Part shown: in pieces, positions 62,561-64,000 of the stretch
Position numbering within the stretch: the first letter of the stretch is position 1
Layout: every line of letters starts with the position of its first letter
Assembly (NCBI GenBank): GCA_964017045.1
Contig: OZ024797.1
Coordinates: 17,019,863 to 17,083,862 of the forward strand
Reading direction: 5' to 3'
DNA from: Omphiscola glabra
Lineage: Eukaryota; Mollusca; Gastropoda; Lymnaeidae
Length of the DNA: 64,000 nt
The notes under the pieces: generated by a model
Databases searched by the model: none
The model's input: only the letters and a program-made list of their open reading frames with translations
Told to the model about the DNA's origin: nothing
Translations under genes and position numbers: made by a program

Positions 62561-64000
62561 CAGAATATGCTGCGACAGTTATTCCAGAGGGGGACCAATT
62601 CGGACTTCCAGACCTGTGGACATACCTGATTTCCCCGTAGCCATCATTATCACATTGTTACTATGATTGTTCATTGTAGGCATAGCGGACCAGCATAGCC
62701 ATTAGCTAGACTAGCTAAGCGAAGACTTAAACTTAAATTAGAATGTTAATTTAAACTGTTAATTAAACTAGCTACTACTTCACTAGCACTAGGATACTAC
62801 TACTAAAGAAATAATGTAGGCTAGACTAAACTTCAGTTAATTTAATTTTAAAATAAACTAGCATCCTACTCCAGCATGCTCTTATTTTAGCATACTAAGT
62901 TCAATGCAGAAGGAATTGCGTCTCCAAAAATATTTTGAAGTGACTGGATGTGATAAGTTGAGCCCAATGAATAATTGCGGCTTCCCAGAGCTCAATTTGC
63001 TATTTTGGTGATGCGCATGCGTGATATAATCATACAATCCACAATGCCTGTTTCGGCCTTTTTGCAGACAACATGCTGTTATCATTAGCAATATTTTAAA
63101 AATTATTATTATTTTGTACTTCATTTTTGTGCTCTCCAATTGTCACCACAGTGTGTAACTAGCCAACGTGGAAAGCAAAGCTTTAGTGATGCTTGAGGGA
63201 TGGGAGCTACCGCAGGTCATTGACACTTCTTGCCGTGTATATAGACAAATACAATAAATTATCTATGTTCAACATAAATTTATGCATGAGGAAGGAAGCA
63301 TTCATAGTGAATTATGCTGTGTGCTTTGCGCTCTACCCAACGCTTAATACGCTCAGGGTGCCAATCACCAGCCCAAAAAATTTTTTCCATAGTTATTTAA
63401 ATTTAAAAAATAAATAGGCTTATCAACTTATTTCATTATTAAAAGTATAAGCCAAAATGATTTTATACGGCAACTATAATTTTTTTTCCCCAAAATTCAA
63501 AAGAAAAACCAAGTTACAGATCATACCATTTCTATATCAAGTGCCAGATTTATAATAATTATTGAATTTATTGTTTAAAAATTTTTATATAATTTTAATT
63601 TTAGAATCACTAGTAACATGTTTAAAAGCCATGTATTGGATCTACAACCCATGCCTGAGTGAACACATTTCATTGTGTCAATTGGTTCTAAACGTGACAG
63701 AACAGACCCGGATTTTACAACCCTTTTGTTGCCAATTTTCTGACAAATCTAAGCTGGACTATTGGTCTTGCACCTCTAGCACACCTCATGTACAATATTA
63801 ATTCTTAAACATATTGCACAAGATCAAAAAAGTACACCTCCATGCATCATTTGTTATTCACAAATTGTGGTATATGAAGAGAATTCAGAAATTTAAAATC
63901 CCTTTAAAAACCAACAAAACTATAAGACAACTAATTGCAAAACAATAAATACTTGTTCTTTTAAATAAAAATTTTACTCTTGAAGTGTTTTAATTTTATT
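62561..64000. other. AT-rich DNA with a dispersed repeat
   Basis: Bases 63650-63780 share ATTGGTTCTA, ACGTGA and GAACAGACC with 41563-41612 and are a second copy of that repeat. Otherwise nothing was recognised. Confidence 0.45.

Overview
The window looks like eukaryotic (animal) genomic DNA. Genes are split by GT-AG introns, intergenic DNA is AT-rich, and there are relics of hAT, piggyBac, Helentron-like and non-LTR elements plus a very high density of minisatellites. The main gene is a nuclear receptor with two DNA-binding domains (2DBD type), a class described from flatworms, molluscs and some crustaceans. Together with the repeat style this suggests a lophotrochozoan, most likely a gastropod mollusc; the species is inference. 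No bacterial features, rRNA, tRNA or CRISPR were seen.

Layout. 1-1100: last exon and poly(A) signal of an unidentified + strand gene. 2185-2989: complete short hAT element with a perfect 8-bp target duplication. 5461-6717: nested inverted-repeat element. 7066-7215: LINE scrap. 8353-10805: complete five-exon + strand CCDC97 gene (347 aa), followed by a 15 x 60-bp array. 13700-33929: ten-exon - strand 2DBD nuclear receptor (1522 aa by my splicing), with exon phases that all agree. Its introns hold at least ten different minisatellites and several MITEs. 34255-46560: a further block of minisatellites with hAT, MITE and LINE copies. 46810-48697: two - strand exons of a probable DUF1771/Smr-domain gene. 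49140-52300: two large arrays flanking a MITE. 53430-57754: hAT fragment, Helentron-like element, MITE and LINE 3' end. 58594-58677: possible first exon of a COX16-like gene (+). 60740-62560: degenerate TTTAGG-rich tract interrupted by a MITE, then a piggyBac relic. The rest is AT-rich DNA in which I see nothing.

Nuclear receptor. Exon 1 carries a long A/B region and the first zinc finger of DBD1; exon 2 the rest of DBD1; exons 3 and 4 DBD2; exon 5 a basic GRPRK extension plus a giant low-complexity hinge; exons 6-10 the ligand-binding domain. DBD1 has an unusual P-box (CLPCKS) and an unusual second zinc finger, whereas DBD2 is canonical (CEGCKK). A 36-bp minisatellite in intron 5 appears to have grown from the splice-donor boundary of exon 5, so the intron contains about 26 donor look-alikes.

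All coordinates come from reading the sequence by eye. Splice sites are inferred from GT/AG, reading phase and family fit; no transcript or database evidence was available.
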